From NCBI RefSeq assembly GCF_004803915.1, contig NZ_CP039396.1, positions 2,418,001-2,482,000 of the forward strand: a DNA stretch of 64,000 nucleotides, written 5' to 3'. The translations under genes were made by a program, and so were the position numbers. Shown piece by piece: positions 1 to 10,858 of this stretch. Numbering within the stretch: position 1 is the first letter of the stretch; the number at the start of each line of letters is the position of its first letter. Origin of the DNA: Duncaniella dubosii (GTDB lineage Bacteria; Bacteroidota; Bacteroidia; Bacteroidales; Muribaculaceae). Under the pieces are notes generated by a model. That model was not told the origin of the DNA, ran no database searches, and was given only the letters and a program-made list of their open reading frames with translations.

Positions 1-80
1 ACGGCCAGAAGGTTGTAAAAATCACCAATCCCGAGAAGTTCTGGCAGCTCTCAAACTTCCTTGTGATTGAAGTCGACTGA
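1..80 (+). CDS. 3' end of an unidentified gene (partial)
   Basis: Reading frame 3 is open from the window edge to a TGA at 78-80 and encodes about 25 residues ending in LSNFLVIEVD. The gene starts outside the window. Nothing in the fragment identifies a family. It ends 130 bases upstream of the pullulanase gene, and a terminator-like hairpin lies between them, so it is probably a separate transcription unit. Confidence 0.5.
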   Translation, partial: GQKVVKITNPEKFWQLSNFLVIEVD

Positions 81-154
81 TATTTATAGCTCTCCTCAAA
101 AAACTCTCTCCCCAAAGAAACACACGGATTTATATTATATTTTTTCATACTTGC

Positions 155-190
155 ATCGGGAGTTTCGGCTCCCGATTCTTTTCATTTTTA
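155..190 (+). terminator. Intrinsic terminator of the upstream gene
   Basis: ATCGGGAG (155-162) and CTCCCGAT (169-176) form an 8-bp stem with a 6-base loop, followed by a T-rich run (TCTTTTCATTTTT). It lies between the partial gene and the pullulanase gene. Confidence 0.65.
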
Positions 191-209
191 ATTAATACCA
201 TTTCCGACA

Positions 210-2210
210 ATGAACCAAGGATTATCAATCGTGACAATGCTTGCACTCAGCGCGGCTTCGGCTGTTTCGGCTCAGAATGCCGATGCTGTATTTAAGACTT
301 ATCCTGCCTATGGAGGCGAAGACCTTGAGCTGACTGTCAATGACAGCGGCACTCACTGGCGTCTGTGGTCGCCAGCTGCCGAGGGTGCGCGCGTCATTCT
401 CTACCCGACAGGCGTGAACACTTCCGCCACCGATACAATAGCCATGACCCGGGGCGAGAGCGGGACGTGGGTGGCCAACGTTCCTGAAAAGCTCTATGGC
501 AAGTTTTATACATTCTCGATTCTCAATAAGGGCAAATGGCTCGACGAGACTCCCGGTGTTTGGGCCAAGGCTGTCGGTGTCAACGGCAAACGTGCCGCCA
601 TTATCGATTTTGCCGGAACAAATCCTGAAGGATGGAATCTTGACAAAGGTCCGGCGATCAAACACATCAATGACGCGGTCATCTATGAGATGCACCACCG
701 CGATTTTTCTGTACATCCGTCGTCTGGCATAGCTGCCAAGGGCAAGTTCCTTGCTTTGACCGAGGAGGCTACACGTTCACCTAAAGGCGACAAAACAGGC
801 ATCGACCATTTGAAGGAACTCGGTGTGACCCATGTGCATATCCTTCCTTCCTACGACTATAACAGTGTCGACGAAGCCAATCTTCCCACCAATACCTATA
901 ACTGGGGTTATGATCCTCAGAACTATAACGCACCGGAGGGTTCTTATTCGACCAATCCGTCAGATCCTTCGACCCGTGTTCTGGAAATGAAAGAGATGGT
1001 CAAGGCACTCCATGACAACGGTATCGGTGTGATTATGGACGTGGTCTATAACCATACAGCCGAAAACGACGGTTCGAATTTCTCGCTTACAGCTCCGGGC
1101 TATTATTACCGTCACCGTCCCGACGGAAGCTACAGCGATGCTTCGGGCTGCGGCAACGAGACAGCCTCTGACCGCCGGCAGATGCGTGATTTCATAATTA
1201 ATTCAGTGAAATACTGGGCCAAGGAATATCACATCGACGGCTTCCGTTTCGACCTCATGGCAATCCACGACATCGAGACAATGAACGAAGTCGCTGCCGC
1301 GCTCAAGGAAATCAATCCCGATATTTTTGTTTATGGCGAAGGGTGGACGGCCGGCGATTCTCCACTCCCTGTCGAGCAGCGTGCCCTGAAAGAAAACGTG
1401 GCCAAGATGCCTCAGATTGCAGTGTTCAGCGATGACATCCGCGATGCTATCAAGGGACATTACACTGATGCTTCCGATCGGGGATTCGCCACAGGCAAGC
1501 CCGGACTTGAAGAGACCGTTAAAATCGGAATCGTCGGTGCTACAGCACATCCGCAGGTCGACTACTCGAAGGGCAACAATTCGAAATTTCCCTATGCCTC
1601 AGCTCCGACACAGATTATAAATTATGTGTCGTGTCACGACGACCTCATGCTCACCGACAAGCTCCGCAAGTCAATGCCCGACGCGACCGACGCCGAGCGT
1701 CAGCGCGCTGCCCGTCTTGCCCAGACAATAGTGCTGACCTCGCAGGGAACTCCCTTTATTTTTGCCGGCGAGGAAATTTTCCGCGATAAGAAGGGTGTCC
1801 ATAATTCCTACAAGTCGCCCGACTCAATCAATGCGATAGACTGGAATCTGAAGCATGACAATGCCGGACAGTTCAATTACTACAAGGAGCTTATCAGACT
1901 TCGCAAAGAACATCCGGCTTTCCGCATGACAACTGCCGAACAGGTGCGGAAACATCTGAAATTTGACAATGTGAACGAGCCTAATCTGATTTCATATTCG
2001 TTGACCGACTATGCCAACGGAGACGAATGGAAGGAAATTAAGCTCGTGTTTAACGGATCTGACGAGCCGAGAGAAGTAAAGATTCCAAAAGGAAACTGGA
2101 CAGTTATAGCGGAAGACGGCAATATCAATGCCGATGGTCTCGGAACTGCAAAAGGAGGCAAGATGACGATAGCTCCACGTTCGGCGCTCATTCTCGCACT
2201 GACAAAGTAA
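210..2210 (+). CDS. pulA: Secreted type I pullulanase (GH13 alpha-1,6 debranching enzyme)
   Basis: Expected to hydrolyse alpha-1,6 branches of pullulan, starch or glycogen fragments. The 666-residue protein starts with a signal peptide (hydrophobic residues 5-21, cut near SAQN). An N-terminal CBM48-like beta domain (HWRLWSPAAEGARVILYP) precedes a GH13 barrel. Visible pullulanase motifs are YEMHHRDFS, YNWGYDPQNY, the nucleophile Asp in DGFRFDLMAIHD, the acid/base Glu in YGEGWTAG, and VSCHDD. The C-terminal beta domain is present, so the length is normal. The secreted alpha-amylase at 21498 is a functional partner but is not linked. Assignment is secure; the exact glucan substrate is not readable. 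Confidence 0.92.
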   Translation: MNQGLSIVTMLALSAASAVSAQNADAVFKTYPAYGGEDLELTVNDSGTHWRLWSPAAEGARVILYPTGVNTSATDTIAMTRGESGTWVANVPEKLYGKFYTFSILNKGKWLDETPGVWAKAVGVNGKRAAIIDFAGTNPEGWNLDKGPAIKHINDAVIYEMHHRDFSVHPSSGIAAKGKFLALTEEATRSPKGDKTGIDHLKELGVTHVHILPSYDYNSVDEANLPTNTYNWGYDPQNYNAPEGSYSTNPSDPSTRVLEMKEMVKALHDNGIGVIMDVVYNHTAENDGSNFSLTAPGYYYRHRPDGSYSDASGCGNETASDRRQMRDFIINSVKYWAKEYHIDGFRFDLMAIHDIETMNEVAAALKEINPDIFVYGEGWTAGDSPLPVEQRALKENVAKMPQIAVFSDDIRDAIKGHYTDASDRGFATGKPGLEETVKIGIVGATAHPQVDYSKGNNSKFPYASAPTQIINYVSCHDDLMLTDKLRKSMPDATDAERQRAARLAQTIVLTSQGTPFIFAGEEIFRDKKGVHNSYKSPDSINAIDWNLKHDNAGQFNYYKELIRLRKEHPAFRMTTAEQVRKHLKFDNVNEPNLISYSLTDYANGDEWKEIKLVFNGSDEPREVKIPKGNWTVIAEDGNINADGLGTAKGGKMTIAPRSALILALTK

Positions 2211-2231
2211 AAAGGTGTGACATGCACCTAT

Positions 2232-2318
2232 AAAAGACAAAGAATAACAGATTTTAGCTGATGAATCCGGCTTTAGTGCCCGACTTTAAAGATAAAATCT
2301 GTTATTCTTTGTCTTTTT
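2232..2318 (+). terminator. Long hairpin terminator after pulA
   Basis: AAAAGACAAAGAATAACAG (from about 2232) pairs with CTGTTATTCTTTGTCTTTTT (to 2318), a stem of about 25 bp around a 35-base loop. T or A runs flank both sides, so it could terminate in either direction. Confidence 0.7.
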
Positions 2319-2449
2319 CGATTTAGCAATATCCGGATTACTATAAATTCTTATGTTCTGCGAACTTTATGCTGTGATTCGTTGGTGGTTTATGGAAAAA
2401 AGTCTGTATTTTTGCAGGGTATTTTACAAAACGAAAAAACTTAAGGTAA

Positions 2450-3318
2450 GTGGAAAGCAAAAAGAAGCCAACGGCCATACTCAGAATGCACTGCCCCGAC
2501 CAGCCGGGGATTATTGCGGTGATAACTGACTTCATCACCACAAACCGGGGCAACATAATCTATCTCGACCAGTATGTCGACCGTGTGAACGGCATATTCT
2601 ATATGCGTGTCGAATGGGAACTGGAAAACTTCCTTATCCCGTCTGAAAAAATCAACGAATATTTCACCACGCTTTATGCCAAGCGCTATGAACTGACTTA
2701 TCGTATCAGTTTCTCGAAACGTCGTCAGAAAATGGCAATATTCGTGAGCAAAATGTCACATTGTCTCTACGACATGCTTGCCCGTCACATGGCCGGGAAT
2801 GGGATGTGGATATTCCTGTAATAATCAGCAATCATCCCGACCTTGCTATAGCCGGGCGGCAGTTCAACATTCCTTTCGAGCATATTCCTGTCAACCGCGA
2901 GAACAAAGCCGAGATGGAGCAGCGGGAATTTGAGATTCTTGACCGCTACGGGATTGATTTTATTGTGCTTGCCCGCTACATGCAGGTTCTGTCAGAGGAT
3001 TTCATCAATCGCTATCCCAACCGTATAATAAATATCCACCATTCGTTTCTTCCCGCCTTCGTCGGTGCGAAACCATATCATCAGGCTTATGAGCGCGGTG
3101 TCAAACTCATCGGAGCGACAAGCCACTATGTGACCGCCGATCTTGACGCAGGTCCTATAATCGAGCAGGATGTGGTTAGAATCAGCCATAAGGACACGAT
3201 TGACGAACTTGTGAAAAAGGGACGTGACCTTGAAAAGATAGTGTTGTCGCGGGCGGTTGAGAAACATATCCAGCGCAAGATTCTGACATACGACAATAAA
3301 ACCGTCGTTTTTAGTTGA
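2450..3318 (+). pseudogene. purU: Formyltetrahydrofolate deformylase, interrupted by a one-base frameshift
   Basis: PurU hydrolyses 10-formyl-THF to formate and THF. An N-terminal ACT domain (MHCPDQPGIIAVITDFI) from a GTG at 2450 is in one frame. The formyltransferase domain (IISNHPDLAIAG, IINIHHSFLPAF, DAGPIIEQDV with the catalytic Asn, His and Asp) is in another. The frames meet at 2795-2797, where GCCGGGAATGGGAT would restore ...HMAGEWDVDIPVI... if one G were added to the GGG run. Apart from this base the gene is full length (about 289 residues) with no other stop. A TATTTTTG -7-like box lies at 2407-2414. It is either a recent mutation or a homopolymer consensus error. Confidence 0.88.
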
Positions 3319-3627
3319 ACATTAGACCCGTTTTGATGGTTTTCGCTGGTGTGAGGCCATGTATGATGCGAAAAATTCATCAAAATTGTATAGGATAAAA
3401 TAAAAATTATTTCTAATTTTGCATGTGAGTTATGCAGAGGACTTATTGTTCCATACATGACCATATCCGATAGGAAAAATTGGCATTAAAAACGAAATTT
3501 TTGACCAGTTAACACGATGCCCTTTTCGGGCGAAAATAACAAACTAAACAGCAGAACATAAAGTTAAAGACAGCCGCGAGGCATGCACTAATCAAATTTA
3601 TCTCAACTCAAAATTTAAAATTACTTC
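3319..3627 (+). promoter_or_regulatory. Intergenic leader upstream of the pseudouridine synthase gene
   Basis: A 309-base gap. A TAATTTTG -7-type box sits at 3414-3421, though a well-spaced TTTG -33 box is not evident. If used, it gives a 5' leader of about 200 bases containing a small GCCC-TTTT-GGGC hairpin near 3528-3539. I see no coding ORF here. Confidence 0.4.
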
Positions 3628-5172
3628 ATGGACAGCAACGAAAAGAAAAGCAAGCGCCCGCGTATCGGAGTGCGCCCGGTGAGCTCAGACAGTGCCGAAA
3701 ATCTCAAAAACGACTTCAACACACAGGAGGGAAACCATCAGTCTGATTCGCAGGAGCGTCATCAGGGATCCTATAACTCCTATGGTAACAACCGTCCTTA
3801 TCAGCCCAGACCCTACAACAATAACCGTCAGGGAGGATATGGTAACAACCGTTACAGCAACAATCAGGGAGGCTATAACCGTTACAACAACAATAATAAC
3901 CGTTACAACAACTACCAGCCACGTCCGATGGCCAATCCGCAGCTTGAAGGCGAGCCTCAGAGCGCGGCTGAAGGGAGTGTGACAAACACTGCCGAGGGTG
4001 AGAATGCGGGCGGCTATCAGCCCCGTCCACAGTATAACCGCTACAATCAGGGCGGTTACAACAATAACGGTAATCATTATAACAACAACCGTCAGGGCGG
4101 TTACAATAACAACCGTCCTCAGGGTGGCTACAACAACCGTCAGGGCGGCTACAGCAACAACCGTCAGGGCGGCTATAACAACAACCGTCAGGGCGGTTAC
4201 AACAACAACCGTCCTCAGGGCGGCTACAACAACAACCGTCCTCAGGGCGGTTACAACAATAACGGTAATCATTATAACAACAACCGTCAGGGCGGCTATA
4301 ACAACAACCGTCAGGGTGGCTACAACAACAACCGTCCGCAGGGCTTTAAGAAACCCAATCCTCGTCAGAACCAGTATGGCATGCCTCAGGGAGGCCGCAG
4401 TTTCACTCCGCGTCCCCGTCGCATAGAATACGAAGTGCCTGTTCCCGATCCTAACGAGCAGATTCGTCTCAACAAGTTCATGGCCAATGCCGGTCTGTGC
4501 TCGCGCCGTGAGGCTGACGAATATATCCAGCAGGGTCTCATCAAGGTCAACGGCGAGGTGGTGACCGAGCTCGGAACAAAGATTTCACACAACGATGTCG
4601 TCGAATACAACGACAAGGTTGTGACTCTCGAAAGCAAGTGCTACATCCTTCTCAACAAGCCGAAGGACTGTGTGACCACAAGCGACGATCCCAACGGCCG
4701 TCTCACTGTCATGGATCTCGTGAAGGGTGCTTGCGAAGAACGCATCTATCCCGTAGGACGTCTTGACCGCAACACTACAGGCGTACTTCTTCTCACAAAC
4801 GACGGAGATCTCGCATCGAAGCTCACCCACCCGAAATTCGTGAAGAAAAAAATCTATCACGTATGGACCGACAAGGATATCGCCGAGGAGGACATGCAGC
4901 GTATCGCCGACGGCATCGAGCTTGAGGACGGTCCTATCCACGCTGATGCAATCTCTTATGCCACCGAGACTGACCGCAATCAGGCCGGTATCGAGATTCA
5001 CTCCGGTCGTAACCGCATCGTGCGCCGTATCTTCGAAAGCCTCGGTTACCACGTCACCAAACTCGACCGTGTGTATTTCGCAGGTCTCACCAAGAAGAAT
5101 CTTCCCCGCGGTCGTTGGCGCTATCTCACTCAGGAAGAGGTCAACTTCCTTAAAATGGGTTCATTCGAATAA
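3628..5172 (+). CDS. rRNA pseudouridine synthase (RluB/RsuA family) with Asn/Gly/Tyr-rich N-terminal extension
   Basis: The C-terminal 240 residues are a standard RsuA/RluB-type enzyme: an S4 RNA-binding domain (RLNKFMANAGLCSRREADEY) and a catalytic domain with the Asp motif GRLDRNTTGVLLLTNDG. It should isomerise a uridine in rRNA, probably 23S. The first 265 residues are low complexity, mainly GGYNNNRQ and GGYNNNRPQ repeats after a Lys/Arg-rich start, and are absent from the enterobacterial enzymes. Such an arm is likely disordered and RNA-contacting. The gene ends 23 bases before asnS, suggesting a translation-related operon. The enzyme class is secure; the exact target uridine is not. Confidence 0.9.
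   Translation: MDSNEKKSKRPRIGVRPVSSDSAENLKNDFNTQEGNHQSDSQERHQGSYNSYGNNRPYQPRPYNNNRQGGYGNNRYSNNQGGYNRYNNNNNRYNNYQPRPMANPQLEGEPQSAAEGSVTNTAEGENAGGYQPRPQYNRYNQGGYNNNGNHYNNNRQGGYNNNRPQGGYNNRQGGYSNNRQGGYNNNRQGGYNNNRPQGGYNNNRPQGGYNNNGNHYNNNRQGGYNNNRQGGYNNNRPQGFKKPNPRQNQYGMPQGGRSFTPRPRRIEYEVPVPDPNEQIRLNKFMANAGLCSRREADEYIQQGLIKVNGEVVTELGTKISHNDVVEYNDKVVTLESKCYILLNKPKDCVTTSDDPNGRLTVMDLVKGACEERIYPVGRLDRNTTGVLLLTNDGDLASKLTHPKFVKKKIYHVWTDKDIAEEDMQRIADGIELEDGPIHADAISYATETDRNQAGIEIHSGRNRIVRRIFESLGYHVTKLDRVYFAGLTKKNLPRGRWRYLTQEEVNFLKMGSFE
4027..4347 (+). repeat. In-gene tandem repeats coding GGYNNNR(P)Q
   Basis: Units of 21-30 bases (GGCGGTTACAACAACAACCG and variants) repeat about ten times. A longer unit coding GGYNNNGNHYNNNRQ occurs twice, at about 4051 and 4252, with near-identical DNA, which indicates internal duplication. 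Reading frame is kept throughout. Repeat number is likely to vary between strains. Confidence 0.85.
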
Positions 5173-5195
5173 TTTAATATAGAATACACTTGCAA

Positions 5196-6587
5196 ATGAA
5201 AAGGACTAAAGTCGTCGATCTTCTCAAAGACGCTGCCCTTATCGGATCTGAGGTTTTGGCCAAAGGCTGGGTGCGTACCCGCCGTGGTAACAAACACGTG
5301 CAGTTCGTGCAGCTCAACGATGGTTCGACCATAAAGAATATACAGATTGTGTTTGACATGGCCAAGTTTACCGACGAGGAGCTTAAGCCTGTCACCACCG
5401 GCTCAAGCATCTGTGTCAGAGGGCTTCTCGTAGAGTCGCAGGGCAAAGGCCAGACTTGCGAGATTCAGGCAGAATCGCTTGAGGTCTACGGCACAGCCGA
5501 CGTGGAGTCATACCCTCTCCAGAAGAAGGGTCACACTCTCGAATTCCTCCGCGAGATCGCACATCTCCGTCCGCGCACAAACACATTCGGCGCTGTGCTC
5601 CGTGTGCGCAGCACCCTCGCTTTTGCAATCCACAAGTTCTTCAACGAACGCGGATTCCAGTATCTCCACACACCTCTCATCACAGCGAGCGACTGCGAGG
5701 GTGCAGGAGCTATGTTTCAGGTCACCACTCTCGACCTGAACAATCTTCCAAAGGATGAGGAAGGCAAGGTTGACTATTCGCAGGATTTCTTCGGAAAGCC
5801 CACTGCCCTGACTGTCTCAGGTCAGCTCGAAGGTGAGCTTGGCGCGACTGCCCTCGGCCAGATCTACACTTTCGGTCCGACTTTCCGCGCTGAGAATTCC
5901 AACACTCCCCGTCACCTCTCGGAATTCTGGATGATAGAGCCGGAAATGGCTTTCTATGACATCACCGACAACATGGATCTTGCCGAAGAGTTCGTGAAAT
6001 ATTGTATCAACTACGCTCTCGAACATTCGCTTGACGACATCACCTTCCTTCAGGAGATGTATGACAAGGATTTGATTGATCGTCTGAAATTCGTTGTCAA
6101 CAACGATTTCGTCCGTCTTTCGTATGGCGAAGGTGTGAAAATCCTTGAAGAGTCCGGCAGGAAGTTTGAATTCCCTGTTCACTGGGGTACTGATCTCCAG
6201 AGCGAGCACGAACGCTATCTCGTTGAGGAACATTTCAAGAAACCTGTCATCCTGACCGACTATCCCAAGGAAATCAAGGCGTTCTACATGAAGCAGAACG
6301 AGGACGGAAAGACTGTCCGCGCGATGGACGTGCTTTTCCCGCACATCGGCGAGATTATCGGTGGTTCAGAGCGTGAGGAGAACTACGACAAGCTTCTCGC
6401 ACGTATCGAAGAGCTTGGCATTCCTATGAAGGATATGTGGTGGTATCTTGATACCCGTCGTTTCGGCACGGTTCCTCACTCCGGCTTCGGCCTCGGTTTC
6501 GAGCGTCTTGTGCTCTTCGTGACCGGCATGACGAATATCCGCGACGTGATTCCTTTCCCCCGTACTCCGGGCAAGGCTGAATTTTAA
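5196..6587 (+). CDS. asnS: Asparagine--tRNA ligase
   Basis: Class IIb aminoacyl-tRNA synthetase charging tRNA-Asn. An N-terminal OB-fold anticodon-binding domain ([21 protein letters not shown]) is followed by the class II core: motif 2 [21 protein letters not shown] and motif 3 [21 protein letters not shown]. Length is about 463 residues, normal for AsnRS. The frame opens at a TTG at 5190, but the ATG at 5196 ([10 protein letters not shown]) is the more credible start. It lies 23 bases after the pseudouridine synthase and ends before a strong terminator. Confidence 0.95.
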   Translation: MKRTKVVDLLKDAALIGSEVLAKGWVRTRRGNKHVQFVQLNDGSTIKNIQIVFDMAKFTDEELKPVTTGSSICVRGLLVESQGKGQTCEIQAESLEVYGTADVESYPLQKKGHTLEFLREIAHLRPRTNTFGAVLRVRSTLAFAIHKFFNERGFQYLHTPLITASDCEGAGAMFQVTTLDLNNLPKDEEGKVDYSQDFFGKPTALTVSGQLEGELGATALGQIYTFGPTFRAENSNTPRHLSEFWMIEPEMAFYDITDNMDLAEEFVKYCINYALEHSLDDITFLQEMYDKDLIDRLKFVVNNDFVRLSYGEGVKILEESGRKFEFPVHWGTDLQSEHERYLVEEHFKKPVILTDYPKEIKAFYMKQNEDGKTVRAMDVLFPHIGEIIGGSEREENYDKLLARIEELGIPMKDMWWYLDTRRFGTVPHSGFGLGFERLVLFVTGMTNIRDVIPFPRTPGKAEF

Positions 6588-6620
6588 AAGTTCTTATCGA
6601 AAGATAAACAAGTTTCATAA

Positions 6621-6664
6621 AAAACGCATCACCGACCCATTGGCTACGGTGATGCGTTTTTTTT
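6621..6664 (+). terminator. Intrinsic terminator of asnS
   Basis: AAAACGCATCACCG pairs with CGGTGATGCGTTTT around a 12-base loop and is followed by a run of eight T. The A run on the left would also let it act on minus-strand transcripts. Confidence 0.9.
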
Positions 6665-6689
6665 GTGTATCGATTTTAGCCGGAATTAT

Positions 6690-6965
6690 TTATAGGGTGG
6701 TTTTGCCGGCTGTATCCGTGGAGCTGAAGTTTCTTTCAGCAGCCTCAAGGTCTTTCATCTGACGTTTGATTTCGCCCTTGCGTTCATACGCACGACCGAT
6801 GAGCATGAAAATACCACCGACTAAAATCAGACCGCAGAATGTCAGGGCTGTCACCCATGAAGCGAATGCCACGACTCCTGCAAGCATGGTTATAAGATAA
6901 CCGATCACAACTCCCATCAGGAGTATAAAACCAATCCAGAATAGACCTTTGCCAAACGATTTCAT
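6690..6965 (-). CDS. Small two-helix membrane protein
   Basis: A 91-residue protein with two predicted membrane helices (about residues 8-32 and 37-60) and a charged cytoplasmic tail (RAYERKGEIKRQMKDLEAAE). No family recognised. It lies downstream of thiH on the same strand, with a 137-base gap, where some Bacteroides thi operons carry thiF. It does not resemble ThiF, so co-transcription would be incidental. Confidence 0.7.
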   Translation of the reverse strand: MKSFGKGLFWIGFILLMGVVIGYLITMLAGVVAFASWVTALTFCGLILVGGIFMLIGRAYERKGEIKRQMKDLEAAERNFSSTDTAGKTTL

Positions 6966-7102
6966 AATACAAAATAGTTAATATGTGAGTTTTATAAAAA
7001 TTCCTTTACTATATAAAGGATTGCACTATGAAAAAGTTTTGGATACCGGCGTTTTTGTCTATTTATATCCCTTTGGTATATCTGCTATTGACGACTGATT
7101 TG

Positions 7103-8212
7103 TCAGTCAAACACTTTGTCCCAGTCTTTCCAGACGGCTTCGTATCCCAGACGGCGGATATCGGCTGCGACGGCCTGAGGCGAACGTGGGTCGGACACTT
7201 CAAACTGTTCGAGTGCGTCGGGAGTCGAGACATATCCTCCCGGTTCGGTCTTGCTGCCGGCGCTCATGGAGGTCACGCCGAGTTTCATCATGTTGGCTCG
7301 GAAAACCGGATCTTCTCTGGTCGAATATGAAATGTCGACATCATGGTCAAACAGACGGAAGGCGAATGTCACCTGAGCCAGTTCGCGGTCGCTCATCACG
7401 ACCTTTGGCTGGTAGCCTCCTTCGGCGGGACACATGCGCGGAAAGTTGACACTGTAGCGGGTGCGCCAGTAATTTTTACGCAGATATTGAAGGTGGCGAG
7501 CCATCATCGCGAGATCCGTGCGCCAGTCTTCCAGTCCGATGAGGACACCCATTCCGATTTTGTGTACCCCGGCCTGACCCATGCGGTCGAAACCGTTGAC
7601 GCGCCATTCGAAAATCGATTTCATCCCCTTGGGATGATATTTTTTGTAGTTGGCGGCGTTATAGGTCTCCTGAAAACATACCACTCCGTTTAGTCCGCTT
7701 TCGACCAGACGGGCGTAGCTCTCGCTTTTCATCGGCATGACTTCGATGGTGAGATTGTTGAAATACGGACGGCACACACGTAGCACCTGTTCAAGATAAT
7801 CGACACCGTTGAGCGCCGGAAACTCGCCGGATACAATCAGCAGGTTCTCGAACGGTCCGAGTTTTCGGATGGCTTCACATTCGGCCTTCACCTGCTCCAT
7901 TGTGAGAGTCACACGTGCAAGCGGGTTGTTGTGGTTGAAACCGCAATAGACGCAGTGGTTTGTGCATGCGTTTGAGACATACATCGGGATATACATCGAG
8001 ATTGTCTTGCCGAAGCGTTCGAGGGTGTAACGGTGGCTCAGTTGCGCCATCTCTTCAAGAAATGGCTCGGCTGCGGGAGAAATGAGCGCCATGAAGTCCT
8101 CGACGCTCAGATGCTCCTTGCGGAGTGCCATGCGGACATGGGCGGCCGTGCGCGACTCGATGAAACGTGTGGTCTCGTCCCAGTCATATTTCTTTAATTC
8201 GTCAGAAAACAT
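7103..8212 (-). CDS. thiH: 2-iminoacetate synthase (radical SAM tyrosine lyase)
   Basis: ThiH cleaves tyrosine to p-cresol and dehydroglycine, the glycine-derived precursor of the thiazole ring of thiamin. The radical SAM cluster motif CTNHCVYCG (CxxxCxxC) is visible about 95 residues in. Length (369) and the C-terminal region (SMSAGSKTEPGGYV) fit ThiH. It is the last gene of the thi operon, separated from thiC by a 72-base gap holding a perfect 16-bp inverted repeat. Use of ThiH rather than the oxidase ThiO fits an anaerobe. Confidence 0.93.
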   Translation of the reverse strand: MFSDELKKYDWDETTRFIESRTAAHVRMALRKEHLSVEDFMALISPAAEPFLEEMAQLSHRYTLERFGKTISMYIPMYVSNACTNHCVYCGFNHNNPLARVTLTMEQVKAECEAIRKLGPFENLLIVSGEFPALNGVDYLEQVLRVCRPYFNNLTIEVMPMKSESYARLVESGLNGVVCFQETYNAANYKKYHPKGMKSIFEWRVNGFDRMGQAGVHKIGMGVLIGLEDWRTDLAMMARHLQYLRKNYWRTRYSVNFPRMCPAEGGYQPKVVMSDRELAQVTFAFRLFDHDVDISYSTREDPVFRANMMKLGVTSMSAGSKTEPGGYVSTPDALEQFEVSDPRSPQAVAADIRRLGYEAVWKDWDKVFD

Positions 8213-8237
8213 AATCTTGACTTTATCATAATCGTGG

Positions 8238-8275
8238 GTTCATATATGACGGACAACTCTCCGTCATATATGAAC
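8238..8275. other. Perfect 16-bp hairpin between thiC and thiH
   Basis: GTTCATATATGACGGA (8238-8253) and its exact complement TCCGTCATATATGAAC (8260-8275) flank the 6-base loop CAACTC. No T run follows on either strand, so it is not a standard terminator. It may mark an mRNA processing or stability site that sets the thiC to thiH ratio. Confidence 0.75.
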
Positions 8276-8284
8276 GTGATTGGT

Positions 8285-10003
<1,719 letters not shown>

Positions 10004-10031
10004 TTATGGTTGTGATGGAATGGCTATGTTT

Positions 10032-10808
10032 TTACAGATTAAGGAATTCGGTGAGAGGACTTGTGGCAGAGGCGGAGTCTGACACGGTGCCCAGTCCGGC
10101 AAGATAGGCTCTGCGGCCGGCTTCGACCGCGAGGCGGAATGCCACGGCCATTTCTACTGGGTCGCCTGCGACGGCGATGGCTGTGTTGACGAGCACCGCA
10201 TCAGCTCCCATCTCCATTGCGTCGGCGGCGTGGGATGGAGCGCCGAGTCCTGCATCAATCACAACCGGAACACGGCTTTCGCTGATGATGATTTCAAGGA
10301 AATCGCGTGTCTTGAGACCTTTGTTTGTTCCGATTGGCGCTCCGAGAGGCATCACGGCTGCTGTTCCGACTTCTTCGAGCCGCTTGCACAACACGGGGTC
10401 GGCCTGAATGTAGGGGAGCACCTTGAATCCCTGCTTAGCGAGAATTTCCGTCGCTTTTAAAGTCTCCACAGGGTCGGGCAGGAGGTATTTCGGGTCGGGA
10501 TGGATTTCGAGCTTTATGAAATCAGTGCCGAAGCAGTCACGGGCAAGGTTGGCGGCGAGGACGGCTTCGTCGGCGGTGCGCACGCCTGAGGTGTTGGGGA
10601 GAAACTGGACATGGTCGCGGTTGATGTGGCGCAGCATGTCGTCGTCCTCCTCATGTTCCATGTCAATGCGTTTCATGGCTACTGTAATCATCTGTGATTC
10701 AGAAGCAAGGATTGATTCAAGCATGAGCTTGTTGGAGGAAAATTTGCCTGTTCCGACAAACAGACGGGATGTAAAATCCCTTTCCCCTATGGTCAGAATA
10801 TCATTCAT
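10032..10808 (-). CDS. thiG: Thiazole synthase
   Basis: ThiG condenses DXP, dehydroglycine from ThiH and sulfur carried by ThiS into the thiazole phosphate. The 258-residue TIM barrel shows the Schiff-base Lys context [16 protein letters not shown] and the phosphate-binding [20 protein letters not shown]. It lies between thiE and thiC in the operon. ThiG works with ThiH, and both are present. Confidence 0.95.
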   Translation of the reverse strand: MNDILTIGERDFTSRLFVGTGKFSSNKLMLESILASESQMITVAMKRIDMEHEEDDDMLRHINRDHVQFLPNTSGVRTADEAVLAANLARDCFGTDFIKLEIHPDPKYLLPDPVETLKATEILAKQGFKVLPYIQADPVLCKRLEEVGTAAVMPLGAPIGTNKGLKTRDFLEIIISESRVPVVIDAGLGAPSHAADAMEMGADAVLVNTAIAVAGDPVEMAVAFRLAVEAGRRAYLAGLGTVSDSASATSPLTEFLNL

Positions 10809-10858
10809 AGGTGGTTACTATATATTGTTATTTTAATGGTTCGGAAGCTTGTCGCGGC

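Noticed and set aside
3685..4272. 195-codon antisense ORF rich in Val/Thr over the repeat region
   Set aside because: It is the complement of the GGYNNNR repeats; repetitive DNA keeps all frames open. The sense gene is a recognisable enzyme.
7028..7330. Plus-strand ORF starting MKKFWIPAFLSIYIPLVYLL
   Set aside because: Only the first 30 codons look protein-like; the rest is antisense to thiH, which is certain. No domain or promoter supports it.
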